Assembly (NCBI GenBank): GCA_037447655.1
Contig: JBBHKE010001180.1
Coordinates: 87,037-151,036, forward strand
From: Zygnema cylindricum
Lineage: Eukaryota; Streptophyta; Zygnematophyceae; Zygnematales; Zygnemataceae
Direction of reading: 5' to 3'
Length of the DNA stretch: 64,000 nt
In this document: positions 34,063 through 44,008 of the stretch, one piece after another
How positions within the stretch are numbered: the first letter of the stretch is position 1
How the letters are laid out: every line of letters begins with the position of its first letter
Translations under genes and position numbers: made by a program
Notes under the pieces: generated by a model
Databases searched by the model: none
What the model saw: only the letters and a program-made list of their open reading frames with translations
Told to the model about the DNA's origin: nothing

Positions 34063-35569
34063 CACTGCTTTTGTCATCATGTCTGCATCATTTCTCTATC
34101 AATTTTATGAACCAGTTTAATAATTTTATTTTCTACCTTCTCTCTGACAAAGCTTAGTCTAATATCCATATGCTTAGCTTTGAAGTGATGTTTCGGATTA
34201 TCTGCAATAGAGATGGCAGCTTGATTATCACAAAAAACATTTTGAGTTCCAGACTTCATGAACCCAAGTTCTTCAAGAAGAGATTTAACCCACATTAATT
34301 TTTTGGTGGCAGCACATGAAGCCGTGTATTCAGCCTCCATAGTTGACTGAGCAACTACTTTTTGTTGCTTGCTACTCCAACAACATGCACCGGATCCAAT
34401 TTGCAACACATGCAATCGTACACCTCTTTAAAGGCACATCTCCATAACTGGCATCACTCCAAGTGGTGATGTCAGTGTGCTCCCCTCCCAAATGTAACCA
34501 TAATTCCCTTGTCACCAGGTACCTCATCACCCTTTTGGCAGCCTCCCAATCTCTCTTTCTTGGTTCATTTAGACTTCTACTAAAGACACCTATAGCTGCA
34601 GCTATATCCGGACGGGTACAGTTCATAAAATAAATTAAACTGCCTACAATCTGTTGATAAGGGATATTTTCCATAAATTTTCTTTCTATCTCATCCATCT
34701 CATCATTAATGATCAATATTCCTCTCTCTTCACTCCCCTCAGACACTTTCTTCAAATCCATAGGAGGAGTACATTCGTTTGCTTTTTCCATCTGAAATTT
34801 TTCTAGCATATTACCGATTGCTTCTTTTTTAGTGAGTCTTATAATTATATTCCCTCTAATCTCTCTCCATCTGAATTCCCAAAATGTACTTTGCTTCGCC
34901 GAGATCTTTCATATCAAAATTGCTTCTAAGATCCTGTTTTATTTTGTTAATTTTATCTAAGGACTTGCTTAACACCAACAAATCATCCACATAAATAGTA
35001 ATAAATATCACTCCATTCTCATCCTCAAATAAATATATAGAGTGATCTGAACTAATTTTGATATACCCCAAACGGTTCAGAAATTCGTCTAGCTTTATAT
35101 TCCACTGTCGCGGGGCTTGCTTAAGCCCATAGAGTGATTTTATCAGTTTGCAAACTTTGCTTTCTTCCCCACTTTCCACGAATCCTTCCGGTTGCCTCAT
35201 GTAAATTTCTTCTTCCAACTCTCCGTGCAAAAAGGTCATTTTAATATCCATCTGGTGGATTTCCATATCCTCCGCTGCGGCTATACTTAAAAGGATTCTA
35301 ACAGAAGGAAATCTGACTACAGGTGCAAAGGTTTCTTCGTAGTCTATCCCTTCTTTCTGAGTATAACCTTTTGCAACTAACCTAACTTTGTACCTCTCAA
35401 TGGTATTATCCGGGTTTAAAATAAGTTTAAACACCCACTTACATCCGATCGGTTTTCGGTCCGGTGTACAATCTACCAACTCCCATGTATTGGCTTCCTT
35501 GATAGAGGCCATTTCTTCATTTATAGCTGTGATCCACCAGCTACTTTCTGGAGTGTTTATGGCCTCTAA
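34063..35569 (-). pseudogene. C2 reverse transcriptase and RNase H (interrupted)
   Basis: It stays in frame with the upstream 954-codon ORF after a TAG at 35572-35570, through GCKWVFKLILNPDNT, QMDIKMTFLHGELEEE and TIYVDDLLVLSK, to a second TAG at 34858-34856 with an adjoining frameshift. It then resumes at MLEKFQMEKAN with NCTRPDIAAAIGVFSRSL and TWSDASYGD (34809-34372), and after another frameshift runs VAQSTMEAEYTASCAA to the end near 34077. Three or four lesions separate it from a complete gene. Confidence 0.9.
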
Positions 35570-38434
35570 CTATGTTTGAGGTTCATCTAGGTGAGACATC
35601 TTTGTGAGTTGGTTATTTACTTGTCTTTCTTGAAGTCGTTTACTACTTCTTCTTCCCCCTTCAAAATCGGACGCTGGTATGGAAGGCATTCTTGGGTTTC
35701 GTTTTGGGAAATTTTCAGCTTCCCTATCTTCCAATTCCGGTGTCTCATCAAGTTCCTCATCGGTTTCCACTTCGTATTGTGGCGTTGCCTCGGATGTTGT
35801 CCTTTCCTCCTTCTCCTTTGGTAGATCTGCAGATTTTTCTTTTTCTCCCTCTTCCTTCTCTTCATTTTCAAAGTCAAAGTCAGAAAACTGATCCGTTTCA
35901 AATCTGATTTTGACTTCCTTATTATATTTGAATGGATCAATGGACTTCTCTTCATTCATCACCACTATGTGTTTTACCAAAATTATATCTCTCTTTTTCA
36001 AGTCATACACTCGGTATCCTTTTGTGCTCTCATCATATCCTACAAGATATCCTGGTTTCCCTCTTCCCTCTAACTTCCATTTAGTCTTATCGGAATCCAA
36101 ACTGTAGACTTGACTTCCGAACACTCTCAAACTAGACAAATCAGGCTTTCTTCCTGTCCACCTCTCATACGGAGTTTCCTCCTTATTTGCTGAAGTTAGG
36201 ACTCTATTTTTGATGAAATTAGCATAGTTCATAGACTCAGCCCAAAACTGCAGCCCTATCCTCTTATCACTTAACATACTTCTGGACATATCTCCTAAAG
36301 TTCTATTCACTCTTTCTGCTACCCCATTTTGTTCCGGATTATAGGGAACAGTTTTCTCATGATGAATTCCTTCTTCTTTAAGATATTCTTCAAAATCCCT
36401 TGAGGTGTATTCTTTCCCATTATCACTTCTTATCTCTTTTATTGAGGTTTCATGTAGCTTTTCACTCCATACTTTATACTCTTTGAAACATCTTAATACC
36501 TCTGACTTATGTCTGAGAAAGTATACCTTCGTGTATCTAGACCAATCATCTGTGATAGTTAACATCCATCTTTTCCCCCCATGTGAGGCATACCTAGCAG
36601 GTCCCCAAACATCAGTGTGAACTAGATCTAATACATTCTCTCTCCTAAATGTGGTTGCCTTTGGAAATGGAAGTCTATGAATCTTCCCTTGGGCACATCC
36701 ACTACAATCATCAAAGGTCTCATCATCTTCAAAAGTAATACCCTCCACTATTCCATTTTTCTTCATTTTCTTTAATCTATCTAGATGCACATGCCCCAAC
36801 CTTTTATGCCAAAGCATCATCTCACTTGCACACGAGTAGAGAACACTCTTTTCATTGCAAAGTACAATTCTGAACATTCCTTGACTGCCCTTCTCAGCTA
36901 TGAAATAAACCTCATTATCAAAGCTTGCTGTGAAGATTCCTTTCCTAGTTCGTGTTTCAAACTCCTTTTCATCTAGGACAGCTGTTGAGACTAGGTTCTT
37001 GCTAAGTTGTGGAATGTAAAGAACGTCTGAGAGTGTTACAATTGAGGCCTTTCCATCAACTAGAACCTTCAAGTCAACAGTTCCAACAAGACTTGTGGTT
37101 TCTACTCTACCATCTCCGTACTCTATCTCAACTGTTGGGATCTTTCTCAGTTTAGTGAACCACCGCTTATCTTTGCACATATGCATTGAAGCCCCTGAGT
37201 CTATGATCCACCCATCCTCGGGTGGATCCCTCTTACCTCCGAAAGCACACTTTTGTCTCCGTGGAATGTCGACATGCTTTTCAGTGTTTTTCGGATTAAG
37301 GAGAAGCTCCTCAAGCTCCTCTTCAGGTTCAGTTTTTCCTTCCACTTCCTCATCAAGAACTTGAGTCAGGAAAGCCTTTTTCTTTCCTCCGTCCTTTGAA
37401 GTTCCTTGACCATCTTTCAGTCGAAGATCTGCAAGTCTGACACAATCTGCCATATAGTGTCCCGGTTTCTTGCAGAAGTGACATAATCCTCCTCGAGAAG
37501 TTCCTCTCCCCTGTCTATCAAATCTGCCACCTCCTTGTCCTCTTCCACCAAAGTTTCGATAAGGATCTTTCCCTCTCTCCTCATCACGCTTCCGCCAATC
37601 AGCTCCTGCAGACAATGCTTGAACACTTGGACCCCCTCTCCTAAGCTCTATGGTGCTTTCTTTCACTAAAATCATTCCCACAGTGTCATCCCAATTCCAA
37701 TTGCTATCTCCTATGTCCTGCAATCGGTTAATGATATTCTCATACTCTTCAGGTAGTTTCATCATTAATGTGTTCACTCTTTGTCTCTCAGACCATGAGT
37801 TACCTGCACTCTCTAACTCTCCAAACAATGCTCCTAAATCATTGCAATAATTATCCATACTTCCTCCCTTATAAGTATAAGCTGCAATCTTATTTTCTGC
37901 CAACTGTTGCTGCTGCAATGATCCACTCTTATATTTGTTAACTAGTGATATCCAAATCTGAGATGAAGATTTGACATGCATAAGGGGAATGGCAATGCCC
38001 TTTGCTACACTTTTAAGAATTAAGAGCTTAGCAACCTTGTCTTTGTAGTTCCACTTTTCATACTCTGATCTTTCGGTCTGAACCCTTGTCGTTGTTGCTG
38101 GTGGTGCTGCTGCCGGTATCGCCTTCGGCAATGGTGTTACTTGAGTTGCAACTCTTTCCTTTTCTCCTTCCATGACAATCTCTTCTCCTTCCTCATCTTC
38201 ATCCTCGGTGATGGTGGCAGCTGTTCTACCAACTGTAGAGGCGGAGGTGCCAGAAAAACGTGTCCCTCCAAACCCAGGTGGAGGTGGGCATCGAATTTGT
38301 CCAGACACTATGCCCCATAAATGCTTCTCAAATAGTTCTCCCTCCATCATCATTTCCCAATAAAGAAAGTCTGATCCATCAAATATGGGCACCCTAGAGG
38401 GTGGGCCCATAACCTGAAATTCTGTGGTCTCCAT
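35570..38434 (-). CDS. C2 gag-protease-integrase ORF (954 codons)
   Basis: The start codon at 38434 lies inside the 5' LTR, and codons 7-11 (QVMGP region) are encoded by the primer binding site. Domains in order: a copia-type gag (LYWEMMMEGELFEKHLWG, then SSQIWISLVNKYKSGSLQQQ) in about residues 1-300, the CCHC knuckle CHFCKKPGHYMADC, the protease WIIDSGASMHMC, the GAG-pre-integrase HKRLGHVHLDRL, and the integrase (HTDVWGPARY, EIRSDNGKEYTSRDF, PYNPEQNGVAERVN). It stops at a TAG right after DEPQT, where C4 continues in frame with YGEAM. Confidence 0.92.
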   Translation of the reverse strand: METTEFQVMGPPSRVPIFDGSDFLYWEMMMEGELFEKHLWGIVSGQIRCPPPPGFGGTRFSGTSASTVGRTAATITEDEDEEGEEIVMEGEKERVATQVTPLPKAIPAAAPPATTTRVQTERSEYEKWNYKDKVAKLLILKSVAKGIAIPLMHVKSSSQIWISLVNKYKSGSLQQQQLAENKIAAYTYKGGSMDNYCNDLGALFGELESAGNSWSERQRVNTLMMKLPEEYENIINRLQDIGDSNWNWDDTVGMILVKESTIELRRGGPSVQALSAGADWRKRDEERGKDPYRNFGGRGQGGGRFDRQGRGTSRGGLCHFCKKPGHYMADCVRLADLRLKDGQGTSKDGGKKKAFLTQVLDEEVEGKTEPEEELEELLLNPKNTEKHVDIPRRQKCAFGGKRDPPEDGWIIDSGASMHMCKDKRWFTKLRKIPTVEIEYGDGRVETTSLVGTVDLKVLVDGKASIVTLSDVLYIPQLSKNLVSTAVLDEKEFETRTRKGIFTASFDNEVYFIAEKGSQGMFRIVLCNEKSVLYSCASEMMLWHKRLGHVHLDRLKKMKKNGIVEGITFEDDETFDDCSGCAQGKIHRLPFPKATTFRRENVLDLVHTDVWGPARYASHGGKRWMLTITDDWSRYTKVYFLRHKSEVLRCFKEYKVWSEKLHETSIKEIRSDNGKEYTSRDFEEYLKEEGIHHEKTVPYNPEQNGVAERVNRTLGDMSRSMLSDKRIGLQFWAESMNYANFIKNRVLTSANKEETPYERWTGRKPDLSSLRVFGSQVYSLDSDKTKWKLEGRGKPGYLVGYDESTKGYRVYDLKKRDIILVKHIVVMNEEKSIDPFKYNKEVKIRFETDQFSDFDFENEEKEEGEKEKSADLPKEKEERTTSEATPQYEVETDEELDETPELEDREAENFPKRNPRMPSIPASDFEGGRRSSKRLQERQVNNQLTKMSHLDEPQT
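38400..38414 (-). other. C2 primer binding site matching the anticodon arm of initiator tRNA-Met
   Basis: GGTTATGGGCCCACC directly follows the LTR end TTTCA. Its complement GGTGGGCCCATAACC is, from memory of the plant initiator tRNA-Met sequence, the anticodon stem-loop including CAU. This is the primer arrangement of half-tRNA users such as Drosophila copia and yeast Ty5. The same site stands in C4 (exact), C5 (exact) and C6 (one mismatch), and is degenerate in C1 and C3. Confidence 0.8.
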
Positions 38435-39302
38435 TGACCCACAGAATGAGCAGCCTATGTAAAGCCTCTAGGATAATATTTGCCCCTTCTACTTTCCCGC
38501 TGAATAAGCGCCGCCCAGGCACACAAATATTCTGACCACTCTCACCCTTGTGAGGACAAGACTCCCCTGAGTAAACGCAAAAAGAATCACTGAATTTGCT
38601 CACCCGAGCAGTAAGTTATGGCTGGTCAAAGATGACCTTTATAGTTACAAGCTCTCTTAGAGAGAGAGGTACCTAAATATTACTAAGTCTCGGTCTGCCT
38701 ACTCACGACTACCTACTATTAAACCCTAGTCCAATAGGAACACTATAAAGTACAAGAAGGTACAATGGGCGATGTACTTATTGTACAACCATTGTACAAC
38801 AAGGTCTACAAGGTGAGACCTGTCATATCGGAAGCCATGGTTCCTCCTCCCATCTTCTCCGGTATCAAATAATGTGGCGCCACGTGGCACCGCGTGACGC
38901 TATATCCGTATGCCGCCAAAAAGCTCACTTCGCGTGGCGGCTATAATGCCGGCCGTCCGATCAAAACATATTTTACACGGTTCAGATTCGCGTACATGCA
39001 GAAATTGCTCCTTTTGGTTAGTCTGCTGTTAATTAGCTGTTTCGTTAGTATTTATATATTTATGAAACCCATTGTGGATCATTTCATAACGCCTTAATGG
39101 TTAAGGCGTTAGGCTATAAAGGGTCTAGAGGTCACAGGTTCAAATCTAAACCTAGGCATCATTTTATCCAAAATACCCTTATCTGCAAAAACTGCCACTT
39201 TCTAAATATGGCGGCAGCCATGGCGCGCCTTTGATCCTCACTCTCTTTCTTTAAAACAAAACTAAAATAGGGAAGTGAACTATTAATTACCTCTTTTCAA
39301 CA
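38415..39302 (-). repeat. C2 5' LTR (888 bp)
   Basis: It has the same ends as the 3' copy. It includes the gag start codon at its U5 end and the tRNA-like module at about 39089-39159. Confidence 0.92.
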
Positions 39303-39307
39303 AGTAC

Positions 39308-40008
39308 TATATCCACCTTAAGTCCGGCAAGTCCTACACACGGTTAACTATGTTCTCGCACTCATCGGGTAACTTCATCAGTAGACAATTAACCATTTCT
39401 TTTTCACTAATCTATTTAGCACTCTCTAGCTCCATGAAAAGTGTTGCAAGCTCATTGCAAAAATCCAACATCTTCCCCCTTTTCTATACATACTCCTTAA
39501 CTTTCTGATCAGCCAACTGTTGTTGCTGAATCGTACCACTTCGGTACATCTCTATGAGAGCCATCCAAAGATGTGATGCCCTTTCTTTTTACAAATGAGG
39601 ACATACAAGTCTTTGAGTAAGATGGCGGATGATGAAGTGCTGTGCCGTCATATTGTTGAAGTCCCAGGTGTCAGCATCATTCTCCTCGTTCCTCCGAATA
39701 GGTGACATGAATGCCGAACCAGTTGTTATTTGTGTGGTCGTCTCTTTGTCCTTTCCTTTGTCCACCACCTCTCCTTCCTATGTCTCCTCCATTGAAGATG
39801 GATATGCATCTCTAGTGAATCTGCCTCCAGCAAACCCTTGAGTTATCCGAAGACTGGATGGACGCCTCACCCGTCCACTCACTATTCCCCAAAATCGTTT
39901 CTCACATAGAGCATCTGTCATCATACTTTCCCAGTATATGAAGCCAGCTTCATTGAATATGGGCACCCTAGATGGTGGGCCTATAACGTGCAACTCTGAG
40001 ACCTCCAT
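39308..40008 (-). pseudogene. C1 gag N-terminal half
   Basis: It starts MEVSELHVIGPPSRVPIF at 40008 inside the C1 LTR. Several stops break the rest. Recognisable segments include FCEKRFWGIVSGRV-like sequence and the RQQQLADQ-type stretch near 39510. The right limit is the LTR and the left limit is the C2 insertion. Confidence 0.85.
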
Positions 40009-41053
40009 AGGACCTCAGAGTAAGCAGCTCACACAAAGCCTGTAAGATAACCGTAACCCCTTTGTCTTTCAGCACGAATAACCGCCACCCAGGCAAACAA
40101 AAACTATGACCACATTCACCCTTGTGAAGGGAAGACTCCCGTGATTTGATCGCAAAAAGAATCTCTGAATTTGCTCCCCTGAGTAGTAAGTTATGGAGGG
40201 TGAAAGTTGACCTTTTGTATAGAAGCTCTCTAGGAGAGAGGGTTCTATCTACCAATTTTTCTAAGTCCTATCTCTCTCTAAAACTCTATCTACTGGTGAA
40301 CGGCAACAATCATATTCCACTGCTGTACACAAAAGTATAGTTGCCGATGTACTTTATGTACGGATATAATACGACATGGCCTGAATGTCGACACATGTCA
40401 TATCCGGATTCGGTCCCGTAATCCCTGGAGATGCCGCGATCCAACGTAATCGTGTCACGTGTCATCCGATGTGGCGATGACCACAAACCGTCGACAATCT
40501 CTTCCGCGATCTCGACTTTCTTTTGGTCGTCCGATTGAATGCAGATTTCAATCGTAGCCATCATAAATGCTTGTGCGGTATTTGTTTCGTTAAAGAAACA
40601 AAATGCGCGGTACTCGTTTCTTATCTTTACCGAAATCCGTACGTTTACATAACTAGATCTATGTATCTGTAAACATCCGCCGTTAAATGACTTTTCCTAA
40701 GTGGAAACATTTAAATAAATATCAAACCGTATACTACGTATCTTAATGTCTAGACTTAACGGATAAGTCTACCAGCTACTGGCGTTTTGACGGTCGGTAG
40801 GTATCAGGATCAAATCCTGGTTCCGACATACTTCTTTTAGCAAATAAACCTACCTATCCGTATATCAACTAATTTATTTCCTGTAAACCTCTGGATAGCC
40901 TAGGTAGCCATGGCTCTAGCTTCCTCTCCAACTTCTTAGTGACCGCAACAAGTGTGGGAGTTGGAGTTAGAAGTTAGAGGCAGATTGCCTGGGCTTTTTT
41001 TTGTATTCCAATATTAGACCTATAAAATAATAAAAGAACCATCGATTTCTACA
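39989..41053 (-). repeat. C1 5' LTR (1065 bp)
   Basis: Plus-strand ends are TGCAACTCTGAGACC and GATTTCTACA. It belongs to the same family as the LTRs of C4 and C6. A tRNA-like module is at about 40753-40830, with CAGG-ATCAAAT-CCTG forming a good T-arm. Confidence 0.9.
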
Positions 41054-41931
41054 ATCCCGACGGGGACAGACATTACAATGGTAGATTTACCAAAATAGTT
41101 ATTGACGGACACGGGATTTGAACCTGGTACTAGCCGTCCGTCAGAGCAGCATGTAGCCGATAGCCTAAGCTAATTAGACTAGTATAAAGGTTATTCGATA
41201 TACGGTTTGATAATTAAATAAATTTGTACACGTAGGCTATTCATTTAACGGGATATTTGGACATAGAAACAGTTTGTAATGTTTGGCGTGCGCAATATTC
41301 GAAACGGATAACGCGCAATTTGTTTGGAAGACAAAACAAATATCGCGCATGTATTTATGACAGCTACGATTGAAATTCGGTTTAATCGGACGGCCGCGAA
41401 GCATGCTGAGATCGTCGAATAGTTTTTCGGCGGTTTACGGTCAATGTTACATCGAATGACAAGTGGCACAACCATATTGGAATAGGCATCTTCGGGGATT
41501 ACAGGAACGAATCCAAAAATGACATGTGTCGACTTGTTTGCCATGTCGTACAATGGTCGTACAGAAAGTACACCGACACCTGTACCTTTCCGTACGATAC
41601 AGTATTATCATTGGTGGCGTACTTCAGTAAATAGAGTTTTAGAGAGAGATAGGACTTAGAAAAATTTGATAGATTGGACCCTCTCTCCCAGAGAGCTTCT
41701 GTACAAAAGATCAACTTTGAACGTTCATAGCTTACTGCTCGGGGAGCAAATTCACAGATTTTCTTTTTGATATCGACTCAGGGTAGTCTTGCCTTCATAG
41801 GGGTGAAGGTGGTCAAAGTTTTTGTCTGCCAAGGTAGTAGTTATTCTTGCTGAAACACAAATGGGTCAGGGTTATCCTAGAGGCTTCGTGTGAGCTGTCT
41901 ACTCTGAGGACCTATGGAGGTCTCATAGTTG
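41054..41931 (+). repeat. Truncated copia LTR in plus orientation
   Basis: It lacks the U3 start but reads through the antisense tRNA-like module (41105-41180; complement contains GGTTCAAATCCC, a perfect B box) to GGAGGTCTCATAGTTGC, the usual U5 end. It is joined head-on to the next, opposite LTR at 41931/41932. Confidence 0.8.
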
Positions 41932-43847
41932 CAAATATTTGCCCATTTCACTTTCTCACTGAATACGTGCCATCCAGGCACACAACTATTTTGACCAACA
42001 TCTTCCCTTTGAGGACCCAACACCCTTGAGCCAAACGCAAAAAGAATCATTGAATTTGCTACTTTTGAGCAGTAAGTTATAGCTGGTCAAAGATGACATT
42101 TATAACTACAAGCTCTCTTAGAGAGAGGTACCTATATTTCACTAAGTCCTAGTCTATCTACTTAGTTCTACCTACTACTAAACCCTAGTCCAATAGGAAC
42201 ACTTTATAGTACAAAAAAAAGTACAATGGTCGATGTACTTTTTGTACGGCTATTATACGACATGGCCTTTAAAGTGACGCCTATCAAATCAAGAGCCATG
42301 GTTTCTCCTCCCATCTTCCCTAGTATCTAATAATGTGGCGCCACGTGGCATCGCGTGACGCTATCTCCAAAGGCCGCCAAAAACTCATTCTGAGTGGCGG
42401 CTGCAACGACGGCCGTTCGATCAATTAAATTTACATGGTTCGGATTCGCATCTGTGCATAAATTTTTTCACATATGCCTCTTCGTCAAATTGGTATGTTT
42501 CAACCGACGTGTTATGTAGAAACTAATGGTTTTATTAGTATTTTCTAGGTCTGAAAAGAAATATAGAAGTCGAGGCAGTCTATCTCTAACTTCTCTCTCC
42601 AACTCTCAAACTTGTCGCAGTCACTGAGAAATTGGAGAGGAAGCTAGAGCCATGGCTACCTTGGCTATCCTGGGGTTTACGGGGATTTTATATTAGGGTT
42701 TATTTATTTAATTAAAAGGTATGTGTCGGTGGCAGGATTTGATCCTTGTACCTACTGGCCGGCAGACATGAATTAGCCGGTAGCCTTCGCCGTTAAGTCT
42801 AGAGGTAGTGTTACATAGCATATAGTTTGATAGTTATTTAAATATGTATACGTGCGATAAACCATTTAACTGAAATGAATTACGGGATACATAGATCCAG
42901 TAATATATAAATGTACGACTTACGGTACGGACACAAATCAGTACCGCGCATTTGTTTCGTAAATGAAACAAATACCGCGCATGCATTTATTACGGCTAAG
43001 ATTAAAGCCGAATTTAATCGGACGGCCAGGATTAGCGCCGAGATCGCGGAGGAAGATTTCGGCGGTTTGTGGCCATCGCCACATCGGATGACGCGTGGCG
43101 AAATTCCATTGGATTGTGGAATCTCCGGAGATTATGGCACCGAATCCGGATTTGACATGTGTCGACATTTTGGCGATGTCGTACAATGTCTGTACATAAA
43201 GTACACCGGCAGCTGTACTTTTGCGTACGGAACTCAATTATGATTGGTTCCGTACATCAGTAGATAGAGTCTGTGAGAGAGATAGGACTTAGAAAAATTA
43301 GAAGATAGGACCCCCTCTCCCAGAGAGCTTCTATACAAAAGGTCAACTTTGACCCTCCATAACTTACTGCTCAGGGGAGCAAATTCAGAGATTCTTTTTG
43401 CTATCGACTCAGGGGAGTCTTGTCTTCACAAGGGTGAAGTTGGTCAGAGTTTTTGTCTGCCAGGGTGGTAGTTATTTTTGCTTAAACACAAAGGGGTCAG
43501 GATTATCCTAGAGGCTTCTTCGAAGCTGTCCACTCTGAGGACTTATGGAGGTCTCAGAGTTTCATGTTAAACATTAAGTACTTATCAAACCTCATAGGTG
43601 TAATGTTTTATCAACACTTTAATGGTTAAGGGACACGGCTATAATGAGCCCGCAGGTCGCAAGTTCAAATGTTGTATTGGGGTACCGATTTTGGTAAAAT
43701 GCTCTCAACTCCTTCTTAATATAATCCGCCACCTTCTAAATAAGGCGACATCCATGGCGTGTCTTTGATCCTCTCTCTCTCTCTCTCTCTTTAGAGTCTA
43801 ACTAAAATAGAGAAGTGAACTATTAATTACCTTTGTTCAAGAGTAAA
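41932..43847 (-). repeat. Truncated C2-type LTR split by a solo LTR
   Basis: Parts 41932-42514 and 43565-43847 resemble the C2 LTR (AAATATTTGCCC onward, GTGGCGCCACGTGGCATCGC, and a module TTTAATGGTTAAGG with AGTTCAAATG at 43618-43680). The first 60 bp are missing. The end is followed directly by a gag fragment, so the junction is a deletion. Confidence 0.75.
42515..43564 (+). repeat. Solo copia LTR (1050 bp) with TGTTA target duplication
   Basis: It runs from TGTAGAAACTAATGG to GGTCTCAGAGTTTCA and is flanked by TGTTA at 42510-42514 and 43565-43569. It belongs to the C1/C4/C6 family. The antisense tRNA-like module is at about 42735-42815 and contains GGATCAAATCC. It is the product of LTR-LTR recombination. 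Confidence 0.92.
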
Positions 43848-44008
43848 TGTTGACAAGAGCCTCCCATAACTCGTCTGCCTTGTCCACATAAAGATGAAGT
43901 GTAGTAATTGTTTGATTGAGACATCCGAGAATAAAATGAGTCACCACAACGTTGTTGAAATCCCGAATTTCAGTATCATTTGCCGCGGTTTTCTGAACAT
44001 CTGCTACC
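43848..44008 (-). pseudogene. C5 gag fragment, part 1
   Basis: Minus-strand sequence codes for a stretch like LYVDKADELWEALVN, equivalent to the KAS(S)QIW segment of the other gags. It is cut by C3 at 44008 and continues at 48102. Confidence 0.6.

Larger units (their letters stand above)
33099..39302 (-). mobile_element. Ty1/copia element C2, almost intact (6204 bp, target duplication AGTAC)
   Basis: LTRs are at 33099-33989 (3' copy) and 38415-39302 (5' copy), near-identical by eye with scattered substitutions and one small divergent block near 33760-33775. Perfect AGTAC duplications stand at 33094-33098 and 39303-39307. The polypurine tract is AATTAAGGGGAG before the 3' LTR. The primer site GGTTATGGGCCCACC abuts the 5' LTR. 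It is the least damaged copia copy here and is inserted into C1 gag. Confidence 0.93.
23978..41053 (-). mobile_element. Ty1/copia element C1, 3'-truncated and split by two later insertions
   Basis: In minus-strand order: 5' LTR 41053-39989, gag start 39988-39303, [C2 insertion], gag C-terminus and zinc knuckle 33098-32528, [Ty3 insertion], protease remnant to reverse transcriptase 26417-23978. It breaks off at about 23978 just after the reverse-transcriptase motif TIPY, so RNase H and the 3' LTR are missing. Continuity across both insertions is shown by direct target duplications (AGTAC for C2, TACAA for Ty3) and by alignment with the uninterrupted C4 and C6. Confidence 0.9.

Noticed and set aside
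42938-43243. Overlapping frames of about 100 codons inside LTRs (similar ones near 44600, 47640 and 62700)
   Set aside because: They recur in the same part of every LTR with frequent breaks, do not resemble known proteins and lie across the U3/R region.
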